A stretch of DNA of 25,358 nt from DMER64 sp041654355 (GTDB lineage Bacteria > Bacteroidota > Bacteroidia > Bacteroidales > UBA932), in assembly GCA_041654355.1 (NCBI GenBank), contig JBAZDQ010000021.1, forward strand, positions 1 to 25,358. Direction: 5' to 3'. Shown piece after piece: positions 1 through 6,435 of the stretch (position 1 is the first letter of the stretch; each line of letters starts with the position of its first letter). The translations under genes and the position numbers were made by a program. The notes below the pieces were generated by a model, which did no database searches, was not told the origin of the DNA, and worked only from the letters and a program-made list of their open reading frames with translations.

Positions 1-420
1 TCTGTCGGATTGTTACCCGCCTTCGCGGCGTGGTCTGTCGGATTGATACCCGCCTTCGCGACGTGGTCTGTCGGATTGATACCCGCCTTCACGGCGTGGT
101 CTGTCGGATTGATACCCGCCTTCACGGCGCGGTCTGTCGGATTGGTAGCCGCCTTCACGGCGCGGTCTGTCGGATTGATACCCGCCTTCACGGCGCGGTC
201 TGTCGGATTGATACCCGCCTTCACGGCGTGGTCTGTCGGATTGATACCCGCCTTCACGACGCGGTCTGTCGGATTGATACCCGCCTTCGCGACGTGGTCT
301 GTCGGACCGGGGCCCGCCTTCACGGCGCGGTCTGTCGGATTGATACCCGCCTTCACGACGTGGTTTGTCGGACCGGTATCCGCCTTCACGGCGTGGTCCG
401 TCATGGCCGTAACCGCCCTC
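1..420. repeat. 33-bp tandem repeat, about 13 units, coding for RREGGYQSDRP
   Basis: Units begin at 1, 34, 67, 100, 133, 166, 199, 232, 265, 298, 331, 364 and 397, each 33 bp with no spacer. The last three units on the right (nearest the gene start) are the most diverged, and unit 298-330 carries ggaccggggcc instead of ggattgatacc. The period is a multiple of three, so copy-number change keeps the frame. The array runs off the left edge. Confidence 0.95.
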
Positions 421-528
421 ACGGCGGGACCTTTCAGGGGTTCTTTCCCCTTCAGGACGGCTGCTGATTCGTTCCCTTTTGGAACGTTGATTCTCTCCCT
501 GATCGGGAGAACTGTCTTTAGTTTGCAT
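13..528 (-). CDS. Arg/Gly-rich 11-residue repeat protein, likely N-terminal extension of a pseudouridine synthase; stopped by in-frame TAA
   Basis: The ORF starts at ATG 528 and reads a charged leader of about 34 residues (MQTKDSSPDQGENQ...), then twelve full copies of an 11-residue unit, RREGGYQSDRP or close variants, and RREGG of a thirteenth. A TAA at 15-13 replaces the TAT (Tyr) codon of the other units, yet the bases beyond it (12-1) still read QSDR in frame. Base differences between units are mostly synonymous on this strand (Pro CCA/CCG, Arg CGC/CGT), so this is the coding strand. The protein is strongly basic and of low complexity, with no membrane segment. Arg/Gly-rich leaders of this kind are known on RluB-type 23S rRNA pseudouridine synthases of Bacteroidetes, so I infer this is such a leader; no catalytic domain is inside the window. 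It could instead be another RNA-binding protein. Whether the gene is broken or the stop is a sequence error cannot be decided here. Confidence 0.5.
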   Translation of the reverse strand: MQTKDSSPDQGENQRSKRERISSRPEGERTPERSRREGGYGHDGPRREGGYRSDKPRREGGYQSDRPRREGGPRSDRPRREGGYQSDRPRREGGYQSDRPRREGGYQSDRPRREGGYQSDRPRREGGYQSDRPRREGGYQSDRPRREGGYQSDRPRREGGYQSDRPRREGG

Positions 529-548
529 TATTTTTATAATTTGAACCG

Positions 549-556
549 CAAATGTA
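549..556 (-). promoter_or_regulatory. TAnnTTTG-type -7 box for the repeat-protein gene
   Basis: The minus strand reads TACATTTG, matching the Bacteroidetes -7 consensus TAnnTTTG, 20 nt before ATG 528. I see no clear TTTG -33 element. The same octamer TACATTTG lies 20 nt before pyrE. On the plus strand a weaker box, TAATTTG (537-543), could serve the permease gene at 581. Confidence 0.45.
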
Positions 557-580
557 CGTGAAAATTCTTAATATTGCATT

Positions 581-1840
581 ATGAAGTATCCGGCCTTTTT
601 GCGTTTCTCCCCATTACTCCGGGAAAATTTAAGTGTTTCTCTGACAGCGGTTAAGACAAACAAGCTCCGCTCCATACTAACCATTATGATGATAGCTGTA
701 GGAATTATGGCCCTTGTCGGTATTCTTACAGCCATTGATGCGATCAAAGGATCGGTCACGGACAGTTTCAACCGGATGGGGGCCAGTACCATTACTATAC
801 GTTCGCAGTCTTTGAGAGGTCAATCTTCCGAAGTTCGGCGCAGGATAAGAAATAAACCTGCCATTACTTATCAACAGGCGATGGCTTTTGCCGGGTCTTA
901 CGGGGTGCCTTCGCGCATAGCCGTATACGCTTCGGCTGCTGCCATGATGGAGGTAAGTTACGGATCGGAAAAAACAAACCCGGACATCACCATAATTGGA
1001 GCCAATCCTGACTATTTTCCTGTTAACGCGCTGGAATTATCCACCGGAAGACTTTTCTCATCTTTTGAAATGGGCTCTTCCGGTTTTGTTACAGTTATAG
1101 GCTACGGCCTGATGTCCCTGTTCGGGGACCAGGATCCTGTTGGGGAATTTCTAAATGTGGATGGAAGGCGTTACCAGGTTATCGGTATCTTGAAATCAAA
1201 GGGTGCGGCTTTTGGCGGAGGTGCAGACAAACAGATATTCGTTCCACTTGGCAACGCCAGAAGCGTATACGGAGGTGACGACATGAATTTCCAGATAAAA
1301 ATTCAGCCTCTGGAAGGTCAGAATAGTCAAAATGCTTACGAAGAAGCTGAGATCCTTTTTCGTACGGTCAGACGTCTTTCTCCTACCGATGAAACAGATT
1401 TTCGCGTAGACAGAAGTGAAGATATGCTGGAACGATCCATGGAAACCATGCGAATCGTAACCATTGTGGCTGTTATTATAGGTCTTATCACATTGTTAGG
1501 GGCAGCAGTGGGGCTGATGAATATCATGTTGGTTTCCGTAAATGAACGTACCCGTGAAATCGGTACCCGCAAAGCCATGGGTGCTACTTCCAGGGTAATT
1601 AAACAACAATTCCTCTTTGAAGCCATAGTCATAGGACAGCTGGGAGGAGCCGGGGGTATTGTTCTGGGAATTCTGGCAGGTAATCTGACATCGCTGGGAA
1701 TGAAAATGCCTTTTGTAATTCCGTGGGTCTGGATGCTTCTTGGCGTGGCAGTCTGTTTGGTGGTCAGTATATTGTCTGGATATATTCCTGCCGTTCGTGC
1801 CAGCCGGCTGGATCCTATAGAAGCACTTCGCTACGAATAG
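581..1840 (+). CDS. ABC transporter permease, MacB/FtsX family
   Basis: 419 residues, with the layout of MacB-type permeases: a cytoplasmic N-terminus, TM1 at about 31-53, a large periplasmic core (about 60-285), then three TM segments (about 289-317, 345-370, 375-405). The FtsX-type signature VNERTREIGTRKAMGA follows TM2, and the protein ends in SRLDPIEALRYE, typical of the family. Such proteins work as dimers with a separate ATPase and couple ATP hydrolysis to periplasmic events such as lipoprotein, peptide or macrolide handling; the substrate is not readable here. No ATPase gene is in the window, so the partner is encoded elsewhere. The gene is divergent from the repeat gene, and its stop lies 3 bp from the stop of the convergent tonB gene. 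The start is the first ATG after a 52-bp divergent gap; no Shine-Dalgarno is visible. Confidence 0.9.
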   Translation: MKYPAFLRFSPLLRENLSVSLTAVKTNKLRSILTIMMIAVGIMALVGILTAIDAIKGSVTDSFNRMGASTITIRSQSLRGQSSEVRRRIRNKPAITYQQAMAFAGSYGVPSRIAVYASAAAMMEVSYGSEKTNPDITIIGANPDYFPVNALELSTGRLFSSFEMGSSGFVTVIGYGLMSLFGDQDPVGEFLNVDGRRYQVIGILKSKGAAFGGGADKQIFVPLGNARSVYGGDDMNFQIKIQPLEGQNSQNAYEEAEILFRTVRRLSPTDETDFRVDRSEDMLERSMETMRIVTIVAVIIGLITLLGAAVGLMNIMLVSVNERTREIGTRKAMGATSRVIKQQFLFEAIVIGQLGGAGGIVLGILAGNLTSLGMKMPFVIPWVWMLLGVAVCLVVSILSGYIPAVRASRLDPIEALRYE

Positions 1841-1843
1841 GTC

Positions 1844-2596
1844 TTATTTCAAAGTGAATATATAAGTAATTTTTCCTTCCTGGACGGCAGGAGCAGAACC
1901 GCTTACATTAAAACGTGCTTCCAGCGCGGCTTTACGGGCCGCTTCCCAAAGAGTCTTATTTTGCACCGTTGTACCTTCAATTCCGGGGATAGCCGAAGTA
2001 ACTTTACCGTAAGTATCAACCCTTATTCTCACGACTACTTTCCCGGAGAGATTTTCCGCATATTCAGGTAAAGGCAGTTTTCCAATAACCGTTCTGCCGG
2101 CAAGTTGGGCTGTAGGCTGTCCTGCGGGATTACCGGTTTGCGTATTCCCTGCCGCATGTCCTGCCTGACGGTCAATATCTGTACGCATTCCGGTTTGTTC
2201 ACCGGCCAGAGTATCTGTGTCCCGGCTTCTGTAAAGAGCTCTTTCGTTGATAACGGGCGGTTCCGGGTCCGGGACTTCTACATCACCGGTTTCTCCTATA
2301 GTGCTTTCCTGTGTTCGTTGAATTCCTTCCACTTCTTCAGGTACGACAGCCTGTTGTACCAGCTCGGGTTCTTTTTCGGGGACAGGTTCGGGAGAGCGGG
2401 GCTGCGATCCCTGTTCGGCTATGATCCGTACGGGTTCTGGAGGGCGCTCTTCTTCCAGTTCAATTTCTATGGTAAGCCGGTTGTCTTTTTCCGGAGGATC
2501 ATACCGGAGTCCGGCTACCAACAGGATGGCTCCCAGCAACAGGTGTAAACCTGCTGTCAGTATAAATCCTGTTTTATTTCCCCGGTATTCTTTCAT
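1844..2596 (-). CDS. tonB: Energy transducer TonB
   Basis: 250 residues: a short cytoplasmic end (MKEYRGNKTG), one TM anchor at about 11-30, and a Pro/Glu-rich periplasmic linker (for example EEERPPEPV, SPEPVPEKEPEL). The C-terminal domain from about residue 170 has the TonB fold pattern: LPLPEYAENLSGKVVVRIRV, then DTYGKVTSAIPGIEGTTV and a final ITYIFTLK strand. TonB carries the energy of the ExbB-ExbD proton channel to TonB-dependent outer-membrane receptors. It is the last gene of a truA-exbB-exbD-tonB run, 18 bp after exbD. Bacteroidetes usually carry several TonB paralogues, so the receptor served is unknown. A TolA-like role is possible because ExbBD and TolQR are related, but the C-terminal domain favours TonB. 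Confidence 0.88.
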   Translation of the reverse strand: MKEYRGNKTGFILTAGLHLLLGAILLVAGLRYDPPEKDNRLTIEIELEEERPPEPVRIIAEQGSQPRSPEPVPEKEPELVQQAVVPEEVEGIQRTQESTIGETGDVEVPDPEPPVINERALYRSRDTDTLAGEQTGMRTDIDRQAGHAAGNTQTGNPAGQPTAQLAGRTVIGKLPLPEYAENLSGKVVVRIRVDTYGKVTSAIPGIEGTTVQNKTLWEAARKAALEARFNVSGSAPAVQEGKITYIFTLK

Positions 2597-2614
2597 GGAA
2601 TGAATAAGTTGATT

Positions 2615-3028
2615 TTATTCTGGCGAGGTGGCTAGTATTACCTTATATTGATTTCGTTTGGCAATGTTCATCACCTGCACTACCTGTTCCATGGGTACGG
2701 ATTTGTCTACATATAGAGAAACAGTGGGATCATCACTGTTCTGAAGGAATTCCTGCAATTGAGGTTCGATCTCACTGAAAGAAACAGCCTGGTGGTTGCC
2801 GTTTATATGGTAAGAGAAAGTACCTGCCTGGGGATAGTGTTTTATTGAAACACTTACCTGGCCTTTTGCGGATATCTGGTTGGTACTTTTAGGGAGTAAC
2901 AGTTTCAGTGCATTGGGATTTATCAGGGTTGAAGTTACCAGGAAAAAGATCAACAACAGGAACACAATGTCTGTCATGGAAGACATCGTAAAGGTCGGTT
3001 CAACTTTGGTGTTTCTTCTAATAGCCAT
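2615..3028 (-). CDS. exbD: Biopolymer transport protein ExbD/TolR
   Basis: 137 residues, the usual length for ExbD. A short basic cytoplasmic end (MAIRRNTKVEPTF) is followed by a single TM, MSSMTDIVFLLLIFFLVTST. The aspartate in its first turn (MTD, residue 20) is the conserved proton-binding residue of the family. The rest is a small periplasmic domain (about 45-137) including VSLYVDKSVPMEQVVQVM. ExbD sits inside the ExbB pentamer and transmits proton flow to TonB. The gene lies 9 bp after exbB and 18 bp before tonB, which supports one transcript and one complex. Confidence 0.92.
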   Translation of the reverse strand: MAIRRNTKVEPTFTMSSMTDIVFLLLIFFLVTSTLINPNALKLLLPKSTNQISAKGQVSVSIKHYPQAGTFSYHINGNHQAVSFSEIEPQLQEFLQNSDDPTVSLYVDKSVPMEQVVQVMNIAKRNQYKVILATSPE

Positions 3029-3037
3029 ACATTGATC

Positions 3038-3706
3038 TTATTTAAGCGGTTCCTGCAGCAGGTCCAGAAAGTCAAGGGTGTGTTTTTCCATATTATTTAC
3101 AATGGACCCTATGCGTGAAGATAAGTAATTGTAAGCAAAATAGGCGGGTATACCTATTATTAGTCCGGCTACGGTAGTAACCATGGCAATATAGATCCCC
3201 TCTGAAAGCAACGTAATATCAATATTATTGCCGGCCATTGACATGTTATAGAAAGCCTTGATCATCCCTATCACAGTGCCCAGAAATCCGACCATGGGCG
3301 CTCCGCCGGCGACAGAAGCCAGAACGGGCAATCCCTTTTCCAACCTGGCCACTTCAATGCTTCCCACGTTTTCAATGGCTGATTTTATATCTGTCAGGGG
3401 ACGTCCAATATTATGCAGTCCTTTGGCAATAAGACGGGATGTAATGGTATTCTGACTTTCACATAAATGTATGGCGGTCTGGACCTTTCCGTCGTATATG
3501 TATTCCTTGATATTGTTCATGAAATTCTGATCCACCTTGGCGGCTTTGCGTAATACCACAAGACGTTCTCCGAAAATGTAAACGGCTACTACAGATAAAG
3601 CCAACAGAACGATCATAAGCCACCCGCCTTTGGCAGCCATGGACAATAAGGAAATTGAGGACGAGGCTTCTGCAACGGCCTCTGTTTGAAGTACGATTTG
3701 CAACAT
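3038..3706 (-). CDS. exbB: MotA/TolQ/ExbB proton channel family protein
   Basis: 222 residues with three TM segments: about 28-50 (GGWLMIVLLALSVVAVYIFG), about 133-157 (GGAPMVGFLGTVIGMIKAFY) and about 165-195 (IYIAMVTTVAGLIIGIPAYF). The GTVIGMIKAF and TTVAGLIIGIPA stretches are the conserved MotA_ExbB pore signatures. The first cytoplasmic loop is amphipathic and contains GERLVVLRKAAKVDQNF. It forms the stator channel with ExbD. ATG 3706 is one base from the truA stop, so translation is probably coupled. This makes truA the leading gene of the energy-transduction unit. Confidence 0.92.
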   Translation of the reverse strand: MLQIVLQTEAVAEASSSISLLSMAAKGGWLMIVLLALSVVAVYIFGERLVVLRKAAKVDQNFMNNIKEYIYDGKVQTAIHLCESQNTITSRLIAKGLHNIGRPLTDIKSAIENVGSIEVARLEKGLPVLASVAGGAPMVGFLGTVIGMIKAFYNMSMAGNNIDITLLSEGIYIAMVTTVAGLIIGIPAYFAYNYLSSRIGSIVNNMEKHTLDFLDLLQEPLK

Positions 3707-3707
3707 A

Positions 3708-4487
3708 TTAATTTACTGTTTTAAGTTTGTCATAATTCACTTTCCAAAGGAACAATCCTTCAGGGGGAACAGAATGGCCTGCATGCGACCTGTTTTTTTC
3801 TTCCAGCAATTGCAAAATCCATTCCACGGGTTTTTTACCTTTTCCTACTTCCAGTAATGATCCGACTACACAACGAACCATATTCCTGAGAAAACGGTCT
3901 GCTGTTATTTCAAAGACCCAAACCGGAGAAGTCCCCATTTCCAATTCCATACTGAACCAGTATGCCTGGGTAACAGTGCATATGTTGGTACGTGTCTGGG
4001 AGTGTAATTTGGAAAAACTGGTAAAATCATGGGTCCCCAACAATAATTCGGCAGCTTTGTTCATCAGGTCAATATCCGGAAGGAGGGGTGAATAGGTTCC
4101 CGGTGCTGCTGTCAGGGAATTCATGAACGGCTCCTTGTTCCTGCGGATAAAATAACGGTAGGTCCTGCTTATGGCATGAAAACGTGCGTGAAGGTCCTCC
4201 GGGACGGGCAAAATATCATATACGTAAATATCAGTGGGCAATATGGCATTAACTTTGTAAGCTAAACCTTCACACCTGGCTGGATTTCCGGTGTAATTAA
4301 AATGAGCGCAAAAATCTCTGGCGTGAACGCCTGTATCTGTGCGGCCACATCCGGTAACCGTAACTGGTTCCCCTAAAAGACGGCCCAGAGCATCTTCCAG
4401 AGAGGCTTGCACTGATGGTGCGTTTTTTTGAATTTGCCAGCCGTGGTAATGCGTGCCGTTAAAAGACAAATGGACAAAATACCGCAT
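3708..4487 (-). CDS. truA: tRNA pseudouridine(38-40) synthase TruA
   Basis: 259 residues, normal for TruA, which converts uridines 38-40 in the tRNA anticodon stem to pseudouridine. The N-terminus MRYFVHLSFNGTHYHGWQIQ matches the family. The catalytic aspartate is D51 in CGRTDTGVHA. Later conserved blocks are HARFHAISRTYRYFI (about 120-135) and FLRNMVRCVVGSLLEVGKGK (about 198-220). The start at 4487 is followed directly by the family N-terminus. A minus-strand TATATTTG box at 4512-4505 lies 17 nt upstream. It shares its transcript with exbB, one base downstream. Confidence 0.96.
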   Translation of the reverse strand: MRYFVHLSFNGTHYHGWQIQKNAPSVQASLEDALGRLLGEPVTVTGCGRTDTGVHARDFCAHFNYTGNPARCEGLAYKVNAILPTDIYVYDILPVPEDLHARFHAISRTYRYFIRRNKEPFMNSLTAAPGTYSPLLPDIDLMNKAAELLLGTHDFTSFSKLHSQTRTNICTVTQAYWFSMELEMGTSPVWVFEITADRFLRNMVRCVVGSLLEVGKGKKPVEWILQLLEEKNRSHAGHSVPPEGLFLWKVNYDKLKTVN

Positions 4488-4495
4488 AAAGGATG

Positions 4496-4503
4496 TATCT
4501 TTG
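4496..4503 (+). promoter_or_regulatory. -7 box (TATCTTTG), upstream candidate for the Bat operon
   Basis: Exact TAnnTTTG match 46 nt before the moxR ATG. If used, it would give a leader of about 40 nt. A second identical octamer lies at 4541-4548, so this may be one of two tandem promoters. No -33 TTTG at the usual distance. Confidence 0.4.
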
Positions 4504-4504
4504 A

Positions 4505-4512
4505 CAAATATA
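4505..4512 (-). promoter_or_regulatory. -7 box (TATATTTG) for truA-exbBD-tonB
   Basis: The octamer fits TAnnTTTG exactly and ends 17 nt before the truA ATG. It faces the plus-strand TATCTTTG at 4496-4503, with one base between the two boxes. No clear -33 TTTG is seen. Confidence 0.5.
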
Positions 4513-4540
4513 AATGAAAAAACCTTAACCGTATTGAAAA

Positions 4541-4548
4541 TATCTTTG
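4541..4548 (+). promoter_or_regulatory. -7 box (TATCTTTG) abutting the moxR start codon
   Basis: Exact TAnnTTTG match ending one base before ATG 4550. With the usual initiation a few bases downstream, the transcript would start at or just inside the start codon. It is therefore either a leaderless promoter, with moxR mainly served by 4496-4503, or a chance match. Confidence 0.4.
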
Positions 4549-4549
4549 T

Positions 4550-5542
4550 ATGGAAACCGTAAACATTAAAGAGTTGAACGAGCGAATCCAAAGGGAAAGT
4601 GCTTTTGTGGATATACTTACCCTTGAAATGGGAAAAGTGATCGTGGGACAAAAACATCTTGTAGAAAATCTTCTGATAGGACTTCTTGCTAACGGGCATA
4701 TATTGCTGGAAGGTGTCCCGGGTCTGGCAAAAACACTGGCTATCAGAACATTGGCAAGTGTTGTTGACGCCAAATTCAGCCGTATTCAATTCACCCCGGA
4801 CTTATTGCCTGCCGATTTAATAGGTACATTGATCTATAGTCAGCGGACAGAGGAATTCCAAGTAAAAAAAGGCCCCGTTTTTGCCAATTTTATTTTAGCT
4901 GATGAGATCAACCGTTCCCCGGCAAAAGTACAATCCGCACTCCTGGAAGCTATGCAGGAAAGACAGGTTACCATTGGAGAACATACATTCCCGTTGCCCG
5001 AACCGTTTTTGGTGTTGGCTACCCAGAATCCCATTGAACAGGAAGGGACCTATCCCTTGCCCGAAGCTCAGGTGGATCGTTTCATGCTGAAAGTACTGGT
5101 GGATTATCCCTCAAAAGAAGAGGAAAAGCTTATTATCCGAATGAACAATACGGGAGAGTTTCCCACTGCTTCCCAGGTCATAAAACCGGCCGACATCAGG
5201 AAAGCGAGGGAGGTAGTGCGGGAAGTCTATATGGATGAAAAAATTGAACGTTATGTAGTAGACCTGGTCTTTGCAACAAGGAATCCCGATCAATACAACC
5301 TGAAGGACCTGGCCCCGCTGATCTCATACGGGGCTTCTCCCCGTGCCAGCATTTCCCTTGCTATAGCGGCAAAGGCCTATGCTTTTATCCGCAGAAGGGG
5401 GTATGTAATCCCGGAAGACGTACGTGCCATAGCTTATGAGGTTTTACGTCACAGGATCGGACTTACATACGAAGCCGAAGCCGAGAACATTGTCTCGGAA
5501 AATATTATCACATCCATAATCAATGCCGTTGAAGTTCCTTAA
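4550..5542 (+). CDS. moxR: MoxR-family AAA+ ATPase, first gene of the Bat operon
   Basis: 330 residues, typical of MoxR proteins. Walker A is GVPGLAKT (residues 55-62), Walker B ILADE (115-119), and sensor 1 is N160 in LATQNPIEQEG, followed by YPLPEAQVDRF, all hallmarks of the family. The C-terminal lid includes SYGASPRASISLA. MoxR ATPases act as chaperones that mature or remodel partners carrying VWA domains. Here it is followed 9 bp later by a DUF58 gene and then by VWA genes batA and batB, the standard partner set. The start METVNIKELNERI is the usual Bacteroidetes N-terminus. The ATG almost touches a TATCTTTG box. Confidence 0.95.
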   Translation: METVNIKELNERIQRESAFVDILTLEMGKVIVGQKHLVENLLIGLLANGHILLEGVPGLAKTLAIRTLASVVDAKFSRIQFTPDLLPADLIGTLIYSQRTEEFQVKKGPVFANFILADEINRSPAKVQSALLEAMQERQVTIGEHTFPLPEPFLVLATQNPIEQEGTYPLPEAQVDRFMLKVLVDYPSKEEEKLIIRMNNTGEFPTASQVIKPADIRKAREVVREVYMDEKIERYVVDLVFATRNPDQYNLKDLAPLISYGASPRASISLAIAAKAYAFIRRRGYVIPEDVRAIAYEVLRHRIGLTYEAEAENIVSENIITSIINAVEVP

Positions 5543-5551
5543 TAGCTGGCC

Positions 5552-6433
5552 ATGTCAAACGATTTGCTCAAAAATGTAAGGAAGATAGAGATCAAAACAA
5601 GGGGTCTTTCCCGGCAGATCTTTGCCGGAGAGTACCACTCGGCATTCAAAGGCCGGGGTATGGCTTTCAGCGAAGTGCGTGAATACGGGTACGGGGATGA
5701 TGTCAGGAATATGGACTGGAACGTCACTGCGCGCATGAATGCTCCGTATATTAAAATATTTGAAGAAGAACGCGAGTTGACCGTTGTGCTGCTGGTAGAT
5801 GTAAGCGGATCGCGTTGGTTTGGCACCCGGAAAAAACTCAAAAAAGATCTTTTGGCCGAGGTGGCGGCAGTACTGAGTTTCTCGGCATCCATAAATAATG
5901 ACAAAGTCGGGGCTTTGTTCTTCAGTGACAAAGTTGAAAAATTCATTCCTCCCAAAAAAGGCCGTTCCCACTTGTTGCACATTATTCGTGAAATGTTGGA
6001 ATACGAGCCGCTCAGCAGGCAAACCAATATTTCGGAAGCCCTCCGCTTTTTGACTAATGCCATCAAGAAACGGTGTACGGCTTTTCTCCTTTCTGACATG
6101 ATGGATCTGGACAGTATGCAAAAACCGCGTTTTGAGGAGGCACTGAAAATAGCCGTCAATAAGCACGATCTGGCCGCTATACAGGTTTTTGACCCCCGGG
6201 AAACCTCGTTGCCCGACGTGGGTCTTGTAAGAATGGCCGATGCCGAGACCGGGTGTGAACAATGGATAGATACATCCGGTAAAAAGGTCAGGGATAATTA
6301 TGCCCGTTGGTACCAAAGCAGCCAGGACAATCTTAAAACCGTTCTGAATAAATACCATGTTGATTACGTTAAAATAGCAACGGACCAGGATTACGTACAA
6401 CCGCTGATCCGTTTATTTAAAAGCAGGGCCTGA
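5552..6433 (+). CDS. DUF58 domain-containing protein
   Basis: 293 residues, apparently soluble, with no TM or signal peptide. The DUF58 signature spans about residues 27-75: GEYHSAFKGRGMAFSEVREY, then GDDVRNMDWNVTARMNAPYI and a FEEERE end. Directly after it comes LLVDVSGSRWFG, a DxSxS metal-binding motif (D83, S85, S87), so the C-terminal half looks like a VWA-like fold; FLLSDMMDLD fits the later acidic strand. DUF58 proteins are almost always paired with MoxR ATPases, as here (9-bp gap). The biochemical role is not known; I infer it is a cytoplasmic client or adaptor of MoxR within the Bat system. Confidence 0.9.
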   Translation: MSNDLLKNVRKIEIKTRGLSRQIFAGEYHSAFKGRGMAFSEVREYGYGDDVRNMDWNVTARMNAPYIKIFEEERELTVVLLVDVSGSRWFGTRKKLKKDLLAEVAAVLSFSASINNDKVGALFFSDKVEKFIPPKKGRSHLLHIIREMLEYEPLSRQTNISEALRFLTNAIKKRCTAFLLSDMMDLDSMQKPRFEEALKIAVNKHDLAAIQVFDPRETSLPDVGLVRMADAETGCEQWIDTSGKKVRDNYARWYQSSQDNLKTVLNKYHVDYVKIATDQDYVQPLIRLFKSRA

Positions 6434-6435
6434 TT

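Noticed and set aside
1..420. CRISPR array
   Set aside because: Units are contiguous without spacers and code for a conserved peptide; no cas genes.
10..561. Plus-strand ORF of 183 codons over the 33-bp repeat
   Set aside because: It exists because the repeat period is a multiple of three; differences between units are non-synonymous here and synonymous on the minus strand, so it is a shadow.
1800..1811. 12-bp palindrome ccagccggctgg near the permease stop
   Set aside because: No T tract follows, and it codes for the conserved SRLDP end of the family, so not a terminator.
5555..6400. 281-codon minus-strand ORF opposite the DUF58 gene
   Set aside because: Fully antisense to a clear DUF58 coding region, with cysteine- and histidine-rich unstructured translation and no family resemblance.
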